The notes under the pieces are model-generated. The model was not told the DNA's origin. It was given only the letters and a program-made list of their open reading frames with translations, and searched no databases. From Neoechinorhynchus agilis (lineage: Eukaryota; Acanthocephala): a DNA stretch of 64,000 nt. Within the stretch, counting starts at the first letter, position 1, and each line of letters starts with the position of its first letter. Shown here one piece after another: positions 20,006-33,300 of the stretch. Location: assembly GCA_051530055.1 (NCBI GenBank), contig CM121342.1, positions 6,696,001 to 6,760,000 on the forward strand, read 5' to 3'. The position numbers were made by a program, and so were the translations under genes.

Positions 20006-21819
20006 TTAGACCCATGAATATACGACTGCCATCAAGGTGATTCGAATGACCAGAGACGTTCCCGTCCTTTTTTGGATTGGCGAGTGTGAGATTGAGAGGT
20101 GAATGCTGCGATTCATATAGTCGATAGCGGGATTCATCCCTGAAATCAAAAAATTAAACGACGCAAAAACCTTAAAAGAATACCCATCGTTAAAATCTTC
20201 GTCAAGCTCGTGTTTTGGTTTACTACTTGCTTGGCGGTACCACCTTTTGGGTAGAACTTGAGTGAATCTTGAAATTCTTGAAGGATTTATTGGGACACGA
20301 GCTACGTTATGTCCCATTTCCTCTAATAGCGATATCACTGATGTGTCATTTCCAATCAGATGACCTAAAGTAACATTATAATTATTTTTTTTGTATCAAC
20401 GGGGCTTAAAAATATCGTAATATGCAATTTTCTCACGAACATAAAATCGAATGAATAGCGCACGAAGAATAGATTTCGTAAGATCGATTATGTCAATAAT
20501 TTGTGTGAGCACTTAGTGAAGATAAAGGCACTTTTTGTGAAAGGTTGATTTATAGGCAACCTGATAAGTAATCGCTTATATTTACGTTCGTTTTGAGAAG
20601 GTTTTTAAATAGCATTTTAAAACCGAATGCAAAAAATCAAAATGAAAAAACGAAAATTAAGTTAAAATTGCCTTATTAGTCATTAATTTAATCGACTAGA
20701 TGTGGAAAAATATCGTTAAAATCGTATTTCATCCACAAATAACTGCTATTTAGGCATTCTGGAGAATGTATCCGGTAAGATTGCTTCAAGGAATTCTGCA
20801 AGGTATGTGTGCATAAAGAAATAGTTAGAATTTACCTGTTCCAATAGCGAAGAAAAGAATTTCATCAGGTCTATGAAGGAGAACATGATGAATCCTTCCA
20901 GCCAGATAATTTGTTCTTGAAGACGCAATTGCTTTCTCATCATTTGTGTTAAATTTCTCGTTTCCATTAAAATTCTGATTTAAGGTCAAATTTCCGCAAT
21001 TGTATTCTTCGACGGTGTTCGAAGAACTTGCCGTATCCTTTTTATTTTTCGTCTGATTTAAAAACATTTCGATCATTTCATCGACCTAAAGAGTGGATCT
21101 TTATAAAAAAAAGTACATTCAGATAGTTCACGTCTTACCTTATCGTTTTCTATACTGTTTAAGGCCTCGCATTGATGATCTGGACTTTCTAAAGACGATA
21201 CTGGTATCTGAGAAGCTTTTGCTTGTTGTGCAAGATAAAGATCGATCACCGGACTATCACTATCTTTATCGAGTGCCAAAGAGTAAGACATTAGTGAGCA
21301 GAGTATCCAAATTGGTTTTTTCCGATACCAGTTCCGCACTACATTACGGTAGATCGCTACTTTTACACTATCTTCACCGATTGATTTTATATTTTTTCTT
21401 ATATTAATAAAGTAGATTCGTAGACTTCGATAGGTCCTTGGTTGGAGCATCATTCTGACAGTTTGATTAGGCTTTAAACGTTGACATTCGTTCAAAGCTC
21501 GCCTGACAACATTGTCGGTCATGTCGAGCTCAACGAGCAGTCGATTAGACACAGCAAAGGCAGATCGGACATGAGGAGGTAGTTTGTTCCATATGAGTTC
21601 ATAAGGGACATGAACAGTGCCAAGTATGAATGAAGGCGGAGTTCTATTCACGATCCAAAAGTACGACGAGTTTTCTCTCAACTAAATGATGTTAATAATA
21701 GTCACAAATGGTATTTTTACCTCATTTGAGCATGAGTCTACTATGTTTAGCAGAAGAAGTTGGATGGTTACAAAGATCACAACAACCAAATGTGAAATGA
21801 TTGATTTCAGGCTATGCAT
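20006..21819 (-). CDS. TIKI: TIKI-family Wnt-inactivating metalloprotease
   Basis: Membrane-anchored TraB/TIKI-family protease; characterised members remove the N-terminus of Wnt proteins. Exons: 21721-21819, 21139-21681, 20836-21085, 20006-20364, giving 416 aa. Exon 1 encodes a signal peptide (HLVVVIFVTIQLLLLNIV). The mature domain shows the first GxxH motif in FILGTVHVPY, a VELDMTD segment with the conserved Glu, YLAQQAKASQIPVSSLE, and the second GxxH in FFAIGTGHLIGN, created exactly at the exon 3-4 junction (phase 1). LLEEMGHNVARV follows, as in vertebrate TIKIs. A hydrophobic C-terminal stretch (LVIRITLMAVVYS) could be the anchor. A 31-bp GT-AG interval at about 20132-20162 could be spliced, which would end the protein early. 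Same strand as TRRAP, 2.5 kb away; no operon evidence. Confidence 0.9.
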
Positions 21820-24303
21820 TTTTCTTCACATTCGGGATAAGGTCTTTCTAAATGAAGATTCCTTTACGTCTCAAACGACTGGATAATTGCTATTAAGCGC
21901 AAGGACGAGATGTGGATTAAGCTAACATGGACTACAAACGGCTGCTTTTATCACAAGGAAACGGGAGTAAACATGATTGATAAATGGAAATGCAAACACA
22001 CACACACAGCCGGCACCGTGTAATCCAGCTGAATATTTTTATGGGAGGAAAAGTTATTTTACGGATCGACGAGCACGGGAGTTGCAATAGATACTTAAAA
22101 TACCGATTATCTGCACTTATTGATGGCACGAGAAAGCACAAAAGTAGTCTGGGATTATCTTCTGCGTTTCAGTCCCAAATAGTGGATCTAATCGACCAAT
22201 CTAGTAGATTTCATCATCATCATCATAACCAATCTGATTTCCTTCAAATGGCAATGCCAATACCTACTTTCGACTCTAAAATCGCCGGTTTTGGTCCTTA
22301 AAAATGTGCTTATTTTTTAGTTCATAAACAATAAAAATAGTGCCATACGGTGCTGCTGATGCGTCTGCAGTACACGCTTCCATTTAGAAGGGGAAAATCT
22401 TGTTAATACGGCTGAGTTGCGAAAAGAAGAATAACGGTCGTTTTAAACGAATCCGGAGCATTTTTGGCCACATAAAAAAATGACAAACAAGGATTTTATT
22501 AATGAGCACGGGGATTACGCAAAAGGTGGGGTTTTGTTCCATTGGGAAATATGGTCTCAGGTGAATCAGGGTTCCAAAAAATTATAGCCAAAAATGATTA
22601 TCATAGAAACCCATTCGCGACGTACACTCAGCCGAATTTAATCTTTGTTACACTAGAAATTTGCATCCATTTGTCTAGAGTGCGGATCAATATATTCCGA
22701 ATACTAATCCTTAGAAACAGACTTCTCTCGCAAAATATCTCGGCATTTTCATTTAAAACAGAGAAGTCTGCTAAATTATTTTCTGTCCGTGAATTGACAG
22801 GATCAATTTTCCCAAATAGATAGAAGATGAATTTAGAAAAGGTCGTAGACAAGTTCGTGTAATAATGGATTAATACGAGTTTGATTGGCAGCCGAACTTT
22901 GCAAATCCAATTCTCCTACTCGATCGAAAAGGAAGGAATGTACATGGCCATCACTGCTATGAGAAACGTTCGCTTTTGTTCTCAGACGCAAGTGCTGTGA
23001 AATTTACACTTATCGAGTCAAATATGAAACGGTCTTCAAAGATGGAACACAAAAGAAGAAGAAAAATTGAGTTGAATCAAATAGAGTAATTTGCAATTGG
23101 GAATCAGAATTTTATGGCGGCATAGACGCTTTCAGAATAAATTTTCATTTGATTAAAATACATAATTACGTCTTTAATCAAATAAATACTTTATTCAATT
23201 AATCAGCTCTTAATCAAATTTTATCTTAAAATCTTTCTTTACAAGAAGCCATAAATACAATAGGTTAAAAGGCATTAAATTCTCCTTAATAAATAGAATT
23301 ACTCGCCAATTTACTATTGATTTATTAGTGGACGCATAATAGTTTAAGCCGAATTTTTATCTCCTTCAAGTGCCGTTTTAAGTGGACAATATGGCTAATT
23401 GGTCAATAATTTATAAATTCAAGAAGGCGGCTTTCTTGTTTTTAATCTTGCGAGAAATTAACTTTGAATTATCATTCGAACTATTTAAATATAAATGGTT
23501 CCTTTGACGCGTTTCTCACTCTCTCGATAAACATTTAAAATACATTAATTTAGCTTTTAATAAGTACTCGATGGTGGTATATCAAGATGAGATGTTAAAG
23601 GACCAATAAAATAGTAAATGCGAATATCTAGTACATGAAATAAAGGTAAAGGAATACTAAAATTTTGAGAATCGAAACGGAGCTAATAGCAATCGCCGCT
23701 CTTTTCAGTGGTTTAGCGTATCAGCTTCCGAAATGAAAATCCATTAAACATTAAAGGGCTGTGAAATGAAAGTGGAATAATGCGTTCATTGCTAATTTAA
23801 TGTTCACTAATGACGGAAATTCTCGTTATTTCTTCGCATTATAATGCTATTATAGAGCAATTCACGTTGTGAAAAATTCTGTTATTTAATTGGACGATAA
23901 TGCTTAATAATCGCTTGAACACCATTAACGTAGACGAATTTTCCACTTGTGACTCATTAGCGAATCGTAGTTCACTCAAGTACACTTGCGATTAATATTG
24001 TGAAAGATTAATTGTACGTAATTGTCAAATAAGATACTTGAAGTTTTTCATCAAAAAGTTACATATCCACTTAAAAATTACTTTAATTGGTCTGATAAAA
24101 AAAGTTCGATTTTCTATGAAGTCCAAAGAGAGACGGACAAAATATTGTGAAAGGGAATTAATCTCTATACCATAAAACTTCTTTTTACAAAGACCGAATT
24201 ATGTTTAAATGGTCAAAGTATCCCATTTCTCACGATCAATCACTCAAATACTTTTTTATTATTCTGATCCTCACATTTGGTACAAACACGCGCAACTTTT
24301 AGT
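21820..24303. other. Intergenic between TIKI and TRRAP
   Basis: 2.5 kb, AT-rich. It contains a short (AC)n run near 22000 and a CATCATCAT run near 22210. The 22.0-22.9 kb part has scattered short frames but no splice-supported gene. The TIKI promoter should lie in its left part; no core motif stands out. Confidence 0.5.
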
Positions 24304-27300
24304 TCACAATTCAGCGAACCAACTGGCTTTCATGGCTCCCAGGTTCTTACTTGACACCGCAGCTTCCATTAATCGAAACAGTGGTGATTCTGTGAATCGA
24401 TAAGACACACTGCTGGTCTTCTGACAGTCTAACAGTCTTTTCATTATACATTTCGTCTCCTCAGCACTCTTTTCGAAAGCGATTTTCATATCTGTTTCAA
24501 TGTCCGAATACAAAGAGAAGAGTGAAGAGAAAATGAAGCGGTCAAGTTGGTTACGATCATAAGCCAAACTCTTCGCCACGACTACGATCGACATAAAAAG
24601 ACTCGAACTCGCTGGAATGGCATCAACCAGTCGTGCCTGATCGCTACTTGTCGAATCGTGTGGCAGGCTGATTAGTGTACGTATCATCGGTGTCAAACGG
24701 TAAGGAACACGAGTTTGCTGTCTATTCCGAACTCGAATTGGAACTCTCCATTGGCATGGAAATACGTCGCATCCAGATCGACTCACTTCAAGAATCTCAA
24801 AATCACTCGCGTTTGGAGGTTCGAAGCCAAAAAGGTATTGTAGAATGCTAGTAACAGCAACTTGAGTGGTCAATTGTTGTCTTGCGTAGAAAAACGATGA
24901 AGGCGATAATGATTGGAACAATAGGTCCCGAAGTAACGATGAGTACTGATTATCCATGAAATCCGCCGAGCGTTCATTTCCCATTGCAATTATTCTATAA
25001 TCGGTATGCGATGCCGATGAGGCAAGGTTTAAGAGACTTATAGATCCCCGGGGCCGATTTGGAGCCAGTGGACATGATGGGGAATCTCGCCAACAAGTGT
25101 AATCTTCAATCAGTTGAAGATCGTGGCTTAGTCGGAAAGAGCTTGCGTTCGGTGAAAATAAACGAATGTCCTGTCTTTTTGTTCTCTATTTATAATATTT
25201 AGATATTAGTTAATTAAAAATCTTTTAGTCTTACCGGCATGTTAACCAGGATATCGTCCATGTAGGCGATTGCGTCACTAAAATGATTGAGTTCCATTGG
25301 AGATCCAAACATTATGAGAAATGAATAAACCTAAGAGTAAAGGGGTTAAAATAGCGATAGTGAAAGACATTCCCGATCATCTACCGAAACCATAGAATCA
25401 TCTTTCAAAAATGTGCGAAAAATTTAAGAATATTTGAATTACTCGATGAAATCTTACGAACAAAAGTATAAAAGGTAAGCCACATACCTTTCCATCGCTT
25501 CCTCTCATTACAATTTGCCTACAAACTCTCCCTTGCTCAAGTAGAACGATTTTTGTCATCGGTAAGACTTTTGAGACTCTAACGAGTGAGCACATGTGCG
25601 TACTTTGTTGAAGAAGTGGATTCGAATTATATCCAGGCATAGGGATTGCTCCATTGAGTAAAAGATTACCACTAGACACTAGTAACGATCGAGAACTAAT
25701 AGTTAGCTGAAACGAATGATCCACACGATTTGTATTTGCTTTAATGGTGTTCAATTGATCTAAAAGATAAGTCGCCAAACTCGTTGTGCCCTCACACCGT
25801 TTAATCTGCTGAATAAACTCGTTAAACATGAGATGAGCGTCTGATCCAGGCACGATTATACTAATGTTTCGTATACTCGTCTCAAATTTCTCAACGCATT
25901 GGTCCACCGTAAACGAGTTTGAATCGATGCATTGCTCTAGGGCCCAAACACAACAATCAGCTATTCTATCAAGTGCGTAGTCGAGGTTAGTTTCTCTTAA
26001 AAGACCTTTGAAAGACTGCTCAAATCTGATATGGGAACACAGTTGACCTGAGAAAGCGTTAATGAGATGATCTTGAAGCAAGCTTGAAATCCGCTCGTAT
26101 TTACGGTCAATCTCCTCTTCGCGAGAATATCTAAACGCTAACACTGGAAATTTAGCTGCAAGGAACAAAAGGGAGTTCAAGAGATGTTGACTATCCTCGG
26201 GCAATTCTCTGCTTTCTGGCATATTCCAATTGAGGCGATAAAATATACAGACGAGCTTTTGAAACATTAAAGTCCAAAATGTACGAGATTCTGTCCATGT
26301 AGTGTGGTCCTTGGCTTCGATCATGAATTTGCTTAATTTAGAAAATAAAGTGCTTTCGTTTTGATTGAGAGTGTTATATGCAATAATGAAATTTGCTTTT
26401 TCCACGAGAATCCGGATTCGTTCAAAATCATCACCAACGCTGTGAGCTGCGGTGAAGATCGCCCGGATAAGTCGTTCTATTTCGAAGGAATCTAATTCAA
26501 ATCAGATTTTATAGGCTTTCTTAAAGAAGGTTTACTGTATTTCATGAGAGGAGCAAAAATTTTGTAGTTATTTTAACGATAGGCGGAAAGCTAAAAACTT
26601 AAAAATTATTTAAAAAGGTTTAATTATCTAACCGAGATCTTATTGAAAATTAACGCACTGGAAAAACTACGAAGACGCCTCAAAATTTCAAATTCACGTT
26701 AAATTTTTAGATGAAATTATTTCGTGAAAATCAGATCTTTAGACTTGCTACGGTTTGTCCAATGGTTAGTATAAATTTGTACTGGAAAATTACATAATAC
26801 TAAAAAGCGGATTTGACTAATGTTGTCCCATTTTCGAAGATTCCATCGACTCTCTAATACTTCATGATCGGGGATCCGTTGATCAGAGTTCCGAATGACA
26901 TCGTCAACTAGAAAGCTAACATAATCGAATTGAACCCGAACATTTCTCGCCTCGACTTTCAGAGTGCGAATATAGTGCGAATGTACTTCATCATAGCTAT
27001 ATTGACCATCTTTGATCATAACCTGTACTTTATCTGCAGTTATACCAGCCAAGCACTCGTCTGTCGACCTGACCGCCCCACATTCCTGCTTAATCGCTTC
27101 ATGCTCAGCCATAAGATCCGTTACTTTTTCCGGTGGTAGATTGTTTACCCAAGAATTATTGAACAGTTGTATAGGACGAGGATAAACCCCACTCCCTGGT
27201 TCATGTTCAAGTTCTTCTAGTCCTGGTAACAAATCGGTCGGTGAATTTAAATAAGGTGATAGGTCACATATACATTCTGCAATCTGATTGGAACAATCGG

Positions 27301-30300
27301 AAATCAATTGAAAACTATGTGTCTCAGGTCGGTCTTTATATGCACTAAGATTATTCAGGGCATGAATAAAAGAACTTTGTTTCCTCAGAGTGCCTTCTAA
27401 ATCAATAGCACGTAGATCTGCGAGAATTCGAAGACTTTTACTCAAATTTGCATGCCGCCGAGCTTGACTTTGAGCTGCGACATGATTGAGAAAATGCACT
27501 CGCCACGCTTGAATTGAATCGTGCTCAATGTACTCATCACCGACGGAAATTTCTCGTCGCCTCCAATTACAAATGGTACGATTGAATGCGTTTAAGAAAG
27601 TGCTTTGAGGACTTATGGCCGAAATCGAGCTTGCAACTGAAGTGACACCACGCACTCCAGCTGAGCTTTCTAACTTTAAAGCTTTGGAAAGATCGATTGA
27701 TTCTCGGATTTCGACGAATCTCTGTATCCTGTTTAGAACTCGATAATGTTCAATTGTAATAACATCTCGTGGAAGACAAAGAAAATCAGTTGTGAGCAGA
27801 TTTATACCGTCGGTCACATGTTTCACAACTGTGGATGAATCAAAATCGCTGTTAAAAAAGGCGCACAATGCATTATAGAACGCGAATAGATATCCGTTTC
27901 GTTTTGGTTCCATATGTTCATAATACGCCATTTTTGAGCTGACAATATTAAAGTCTTTTACTGGTAACCGCCATGAAGCGTCCAATCTCCAATCAGTTTG
28001 ATCGGATGCAAGTGTATTCACAGAATGCCACTGTCCAAGTTGCGCGAGACACTCAATGAGTTTCCTATTTGTGTATTTACACTCGAAAAGGGCTAGACCG
28101 TCTTCATCCGAAATTCGAGGCGGTGGAGACGATTGCAAAGCGAACATTTCAGCCAACATGCTTGAATAAAGGCTAACTGCACTCGTATACTCACCAATAG
28201 CATCCATAAGTATGGCATCTCTGAGTACATGAGTAGTTGATCGATTAAAGCATATAGCACTCATATAAAGTTTTTCACCAAGTAAGTCCGTAACGTTCAT
28301 CATTCCATTGAGAACAAAGATTTTCTGGTAATAAGAATGGAGAATTCGAAGGTCAGTGCTTATTTCCGGTTCGATAATTTGGGTGTTTACAAGTGTATCT
28401 GGAAGGTCGAGAATTGTACTATCGATCGACGATAATCGATGTTCAAGAAGAAGTAAAGACTCATACCATGTACTATAGGACTTTGCAGCCATTTGTATCG
28501 CAAAAGCGTCTACGCAGGTTTTGTCCTCGAAGTAAAGTGGCATTAATGCTTCTAGGATCGTTTGCATGATAGTCGTTGGTCCATCGTACATGTGGCACGT
28601 ATGATCTTCATTCAAAATAAATGGCGTTAAAAGTTTATCGATTTCAAGACGCTGATCATCCGTGAGTTTACGTATGAATTGTTGATAAGTGAACACCCAG
28701 AGATTGTGAGCCAAATCGCGTGACAATGGATGGTCACACGTTGCTGCCATTGTGCCGATGGCATCTATAACATCAGCACCATCTAAGTACTCTACTGCTA
28801 TTGAAAACCGGATAAAATCTTCGTCATCATTGTCATTAGTCCCAAAACTAGTCGATTCCTCTTCATCAGTCGTTTCTTTGTTTTTTTCACTCGTGGACAT
28901 TATCTCAAAATTTGAATCGGGCACAACGCAACTAAGTAACAGCTTCATTGCGATTCCAATCCAGTAAGTGTTCGTTCCAACACCGACCCAATGAACCATT
29001 GAGAATATAAACACAAGTCTGTCATATACATTGAGGCCCACTTTGGCGTTGAGATGAGCGAAAGCCTGAGAGAAAATGATGGGTTCTTTTAAGGCAGATA
29101 AGACAGCGTCTTCCATTCGCTTGGCGTGTTCATTTTCCCTCGGAGGACAAGCAGCGATTAGACCGTCGATACCGGCGAGAATCGTGGTCAGAATCGACGG
29201 ATGCGACGATCGCCCACGGTCAATCGCTTTAATAAACCGTGATAAAATCGCCATTTTCTCTCTTATTAACAACTGATATTCTCCGTATTCGAGTTCGTTC
29301 ATACAAGTCCACATTTTGAACGTGTCTGCAATGACCAACAAAAGGTTGTGATCTGTACTTTTATCGATTACCGGAAGGATCACCGAACATAGAAGACTTT
29401 TCCGTCGATCAGGAGGTAGACAAGCAGCGTAAGGTCTAACACTCACGATTCCCACAGTCAAACAATGTGTGAGGACACCCCTTGCTTGGGGCGTAGTTGT
29501 AGTTTGAAAGATTTCACGAGTCATGAGTGCCATTACTTGGATGCAAAGATCTACCAGGTTCAACGATCTGTTGGTTGTTGATGGAGTTGAATTTAAATCG
29601 TTTGGCGCTACTGAAGGATACACATCGTCGGGTGGAACGTAGGCCAAAACCAATTGAAGTTCTCCACAGTTGTAAGCGTGTGAGCAGACAAGATCAAAAC
29701 ACTCCATTGTACGTACAATTCGGTCAGGATCCGATTCCATGAGAGATTCGGGAAGAGCAAGACTCTTTACGACCATTTCCTCCATCAGGAATCGAAATAA
29801 GCGTGTTTGAACGACGGCGTTCATTGGAAGACTAAGAAGTTTTCGCATTGCGAGACTAAAAAACATTTTGGTTCTCGGTTGAGTAAGTACGGAACATGGA
29901 ATTTGTTTCAGCAATCGTGTGATTGGATAGTCCAGATTAACGAATGCAAGTGTATCGAAATGTACCCAGAGATTGTAGACACAACCGATTACGACGGACA
30001 TTGTTGCAAGTTGTGACCGGGTTGGTTCGTCTGGCACTGCCAACAAACTCGTATAAAGGACATCATTGGCTCTCATAGTGACATTATCGGCTACTTTCAT
30101 CTTACAAGCCTTTGCGAGAAGATTTACAACACTTCTAGCGTGTTCAACGCAATCGATATCCTTGATTGATTTAAAGAGCAGAAGAAGACGGTACAGGGAG
30201 AGAGTAAAGGAATCACTTGCAATTTCCGACATAAACGGTTCCTTCTCTTCCCAATCCAGAATCATGGACAAGGTTGTGAGGGCGATATCCAGTGCAAATT

Positions 30301-33300
30301 CGGGTTTGGATTGGTACCCATTTGATATTGTCACACATCCTGAAATTAAAGAAACCGTAATTTTGTGCCGGAATGTGTAGTAGAAGCGATCGTGCTTGAG
30401 AATATGTTGAAGAATATTTTGTTTGTGTATCGGAGAATTTATACCACGCAGAAGGCAGTCTGCAATGGTGGCTGATATCATTTCTTTATTCGGACTTTCA
30501 ACACTGAAGATCCGTAAGACTAAAAGGTCTAAGAGAGACAGTTCGGCGGTAGCCCACTGAGTGGCGTTTTCACTCATCATATCTGAATACATTTGTTGTG
30601 CTTCTCTTAATAACTCAGACGGATTCATAATGAACACTTGAATAAGCACGCATCTACTTTCAAAAACATCAGCAGGATCATGTAGTTCCGTGTTCAATCC
30701 AAGTTCTGCAAACTGTCTTATCTCTTGAACATGATCTGCAGATATATGAGGATGCATGTTCTCCACGAGAAGAGCACAAAGACGAAGACATTGCAGTCTG
30801 CAATTATAATACTCGGGCATCTCAGTACATTCAGTCTCTTTTTCGCTTAAAACCGTCAATACGTTCGCTATAAAGTTCGATATCAATGATTCGTCATTGA
30901 TTAAAGCGTTCATTCCATCGTCGCTCAAATTGCGCCCGAATGCTGATTTTAAACAAGGTCTTAGTGCGCATCTTATAGTGCATGAAATTAACCGAAGCCA
31001 TCTAACAATATTTTCTCCTAGATCGGGTTGTACGAGATTCATAAAAAGTTGATGAACCCATTCAATTGGACACTCAAGGAGAGTCGAAAAGAAGTCCATA
31101 AGAAGGTCTCCACAGGCAAAGTAATTACATTCGTCATAACAAACTAGACAGAGGGATTTTAGAAGGTCAAAATCGAGGGGGTTGCTTTTGAACATTCTTA
31201 TTACAAGCCAACAAAGTTGAATAGTGCTGTTTAGGTTCGCGAGTGATGTCCATTGAATAGGACAAGGTTCGTCCAAGGAATTGCAGTTTGCAATACACCA
31301 AAATAATGTGTCCGGTACTTTTGCTGTCCATAAAATCCTAAAGTTTTGAAGAAGAACGTCCGACGCCAAAAACCAGTCTTTATGTTCGTTTTCGAATTGA
31401 GCGATTTCATATGTTACTGCTATTCCTATTTTGTATCCAGGAACCTTATTAACGGTTCCATCAGGTGCTCGTGGCGCGATTGTCATAATGCGCAATATTA
31501 TTGCAGGATCGGATATAAAATAATTTCGAACATTTTCAGAATAACGAACGAGATCAAGAGCGAAGTCGATATAGCATAGATCGTTGATCGTTTCGTCGTT
31601 TATCAATAAAGGAATAACTATTGATGGATATAAGAAACGAATGCTTTTAAAGTGGAATGGAAAGTAGACAATTTTTGTCATGTACCAAAATCATTACAAG
31701 TTTAAAATAATCTAATAAGAAATAGAATCACAATGTGTTAAATTCACTATCATGATTAAGATCTCTTAAAGGATTTAAAGAAAAACGTAAACTCAAAAAA
31801 TTCTTAAATTTATAGACTTGACAATCCTACAGTTGTACCATTAAAAGCTTCGTTTCCATTAAAGACTTATTAATCGCAAGAACGATACTTTGAGGTCCTC
31901 GAAAAGTCTAAATCCGATCATTTTCGATCCTAGCGATTGTATCAAATCAACGACAACACGTTTGCAATCTCCAATGTAATACATGACATCAATATAATAC
32001 TTAGCCATTTGAGCGGCATGTTCCTTATTGGCAGTTGGATTTTCCGGTGATGATACATTGAAAAGTTCATTGATGTAATTGAAACATTCTAACCTATTGA
32101 CAGTAAGTAACTCAATCTTTGATTCGTTTGATAGGGATATAAGTGAAAACACAGGTGGAGGCAGGGAAGGATCGGGTGAAATTCTTGTACAAATCGCATC
32201 TATCTTACTAGTGTTCAGCTTAAATTCTCGATGTTTCAATTTGAGAAGAAGATCACAAGCATGACGTCTCACACTTTCAGTAGCACTGATTAATTCGTTG
32301 ATCAAAGAATCTACGTATTCCGAGAGCTTGAATTGAAAAAGAAAGTCCATTATACGAAGCTTCAATGCTTCATGTTTCTGATGAGGAAAAATTCGGCATC
32401 GTATTGCTGCCCAAGAACTTAATGGGATTCCACGGTCATGTACCAAGAACATTTGATCAAAAAACAACGACCTTCTTGATCGTTCAATCCTAAACAACGA
32501 AGGATTAAGGTTGTCCAAGAGAAAAAGTGCTTCCAAATGATTGCAGAACGTGTCGGCGGGTATTTGTGTTTGAAGAACGTTTGCAAGGTTTTCTGATACT
32601 TTAACTAATTCAGCCGTATATTCAAGTGAACCGTCTTCCATTCGAACAAAAACATCTTCGTTGTTTAGTGCAATGAGTTCAGACAAAAGTTCGAAAGCTC
32701 GTTCTCGGAATCGTTTACGATGATTGCATAAAAGAGTTATAAGCTGAGTACATGTTGTTAGGGTGAAACTAGGTATCTTCTTGTTTGGTTTAGAGAACTC
32801 CTCGATGGAAATTTTAAGAACATCGAATGCCAAATCACATACTCCATTGTCGATTTCGTCGAACATCGTGGCTGGAACTAATGTACATGCATTTATGAAT
32901 CCAAGAATCGCGGATTGCCTTAACGAGAATTCAGGAGATCGAGCAGATAGTTGAACAATAAACATCTTTAAACATGTTAGACCACCAAGCCTGCTTGAGC
33001 AGCTTCCATCCGAGTTTATGACGGACAATATTAGTTCCGACAAGGAATCAATCAAAATCGCGTTGTTCTGGCCAAACGAAATCGAAAAGTTGTCCACTGC
33101 AACGAGTCGTGATTTGCAAGACATTTAGACCGTGATCGGGTTCGCCCATTGTGAATTTAACACAAAACTTTTTAACAGATAGTAATTTTAAAATCGCCCG
33201 AAAAATCCCAAATGATCCATCGCATCTGAAAAAATCAGGCAAAAATAATCTTTAAAATTTTAAAGGGATTAAATATTTAAAACCTACAAACTATGGCTTT

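Noticed and set aside
22500-22850. Paired plus and minus frames of 74-93 codons near 22.6 kb
   Set aside because: Both strands are equally open, AT-rich, without splice sites or recognisable residues.
24304-24984. Separate small gene downstream of TRRAP
   Set aside because: The frame continues upstream through 25185 without a stop and matches the TRRAP pseudokinase C-lobe and C-terminal tail.
28752-30380. Plus-strand frames of 60-104 codons inside TRRAP
   Set aside because: They are antisense to long TRRAP exons and have no domain or codon signal of their own.
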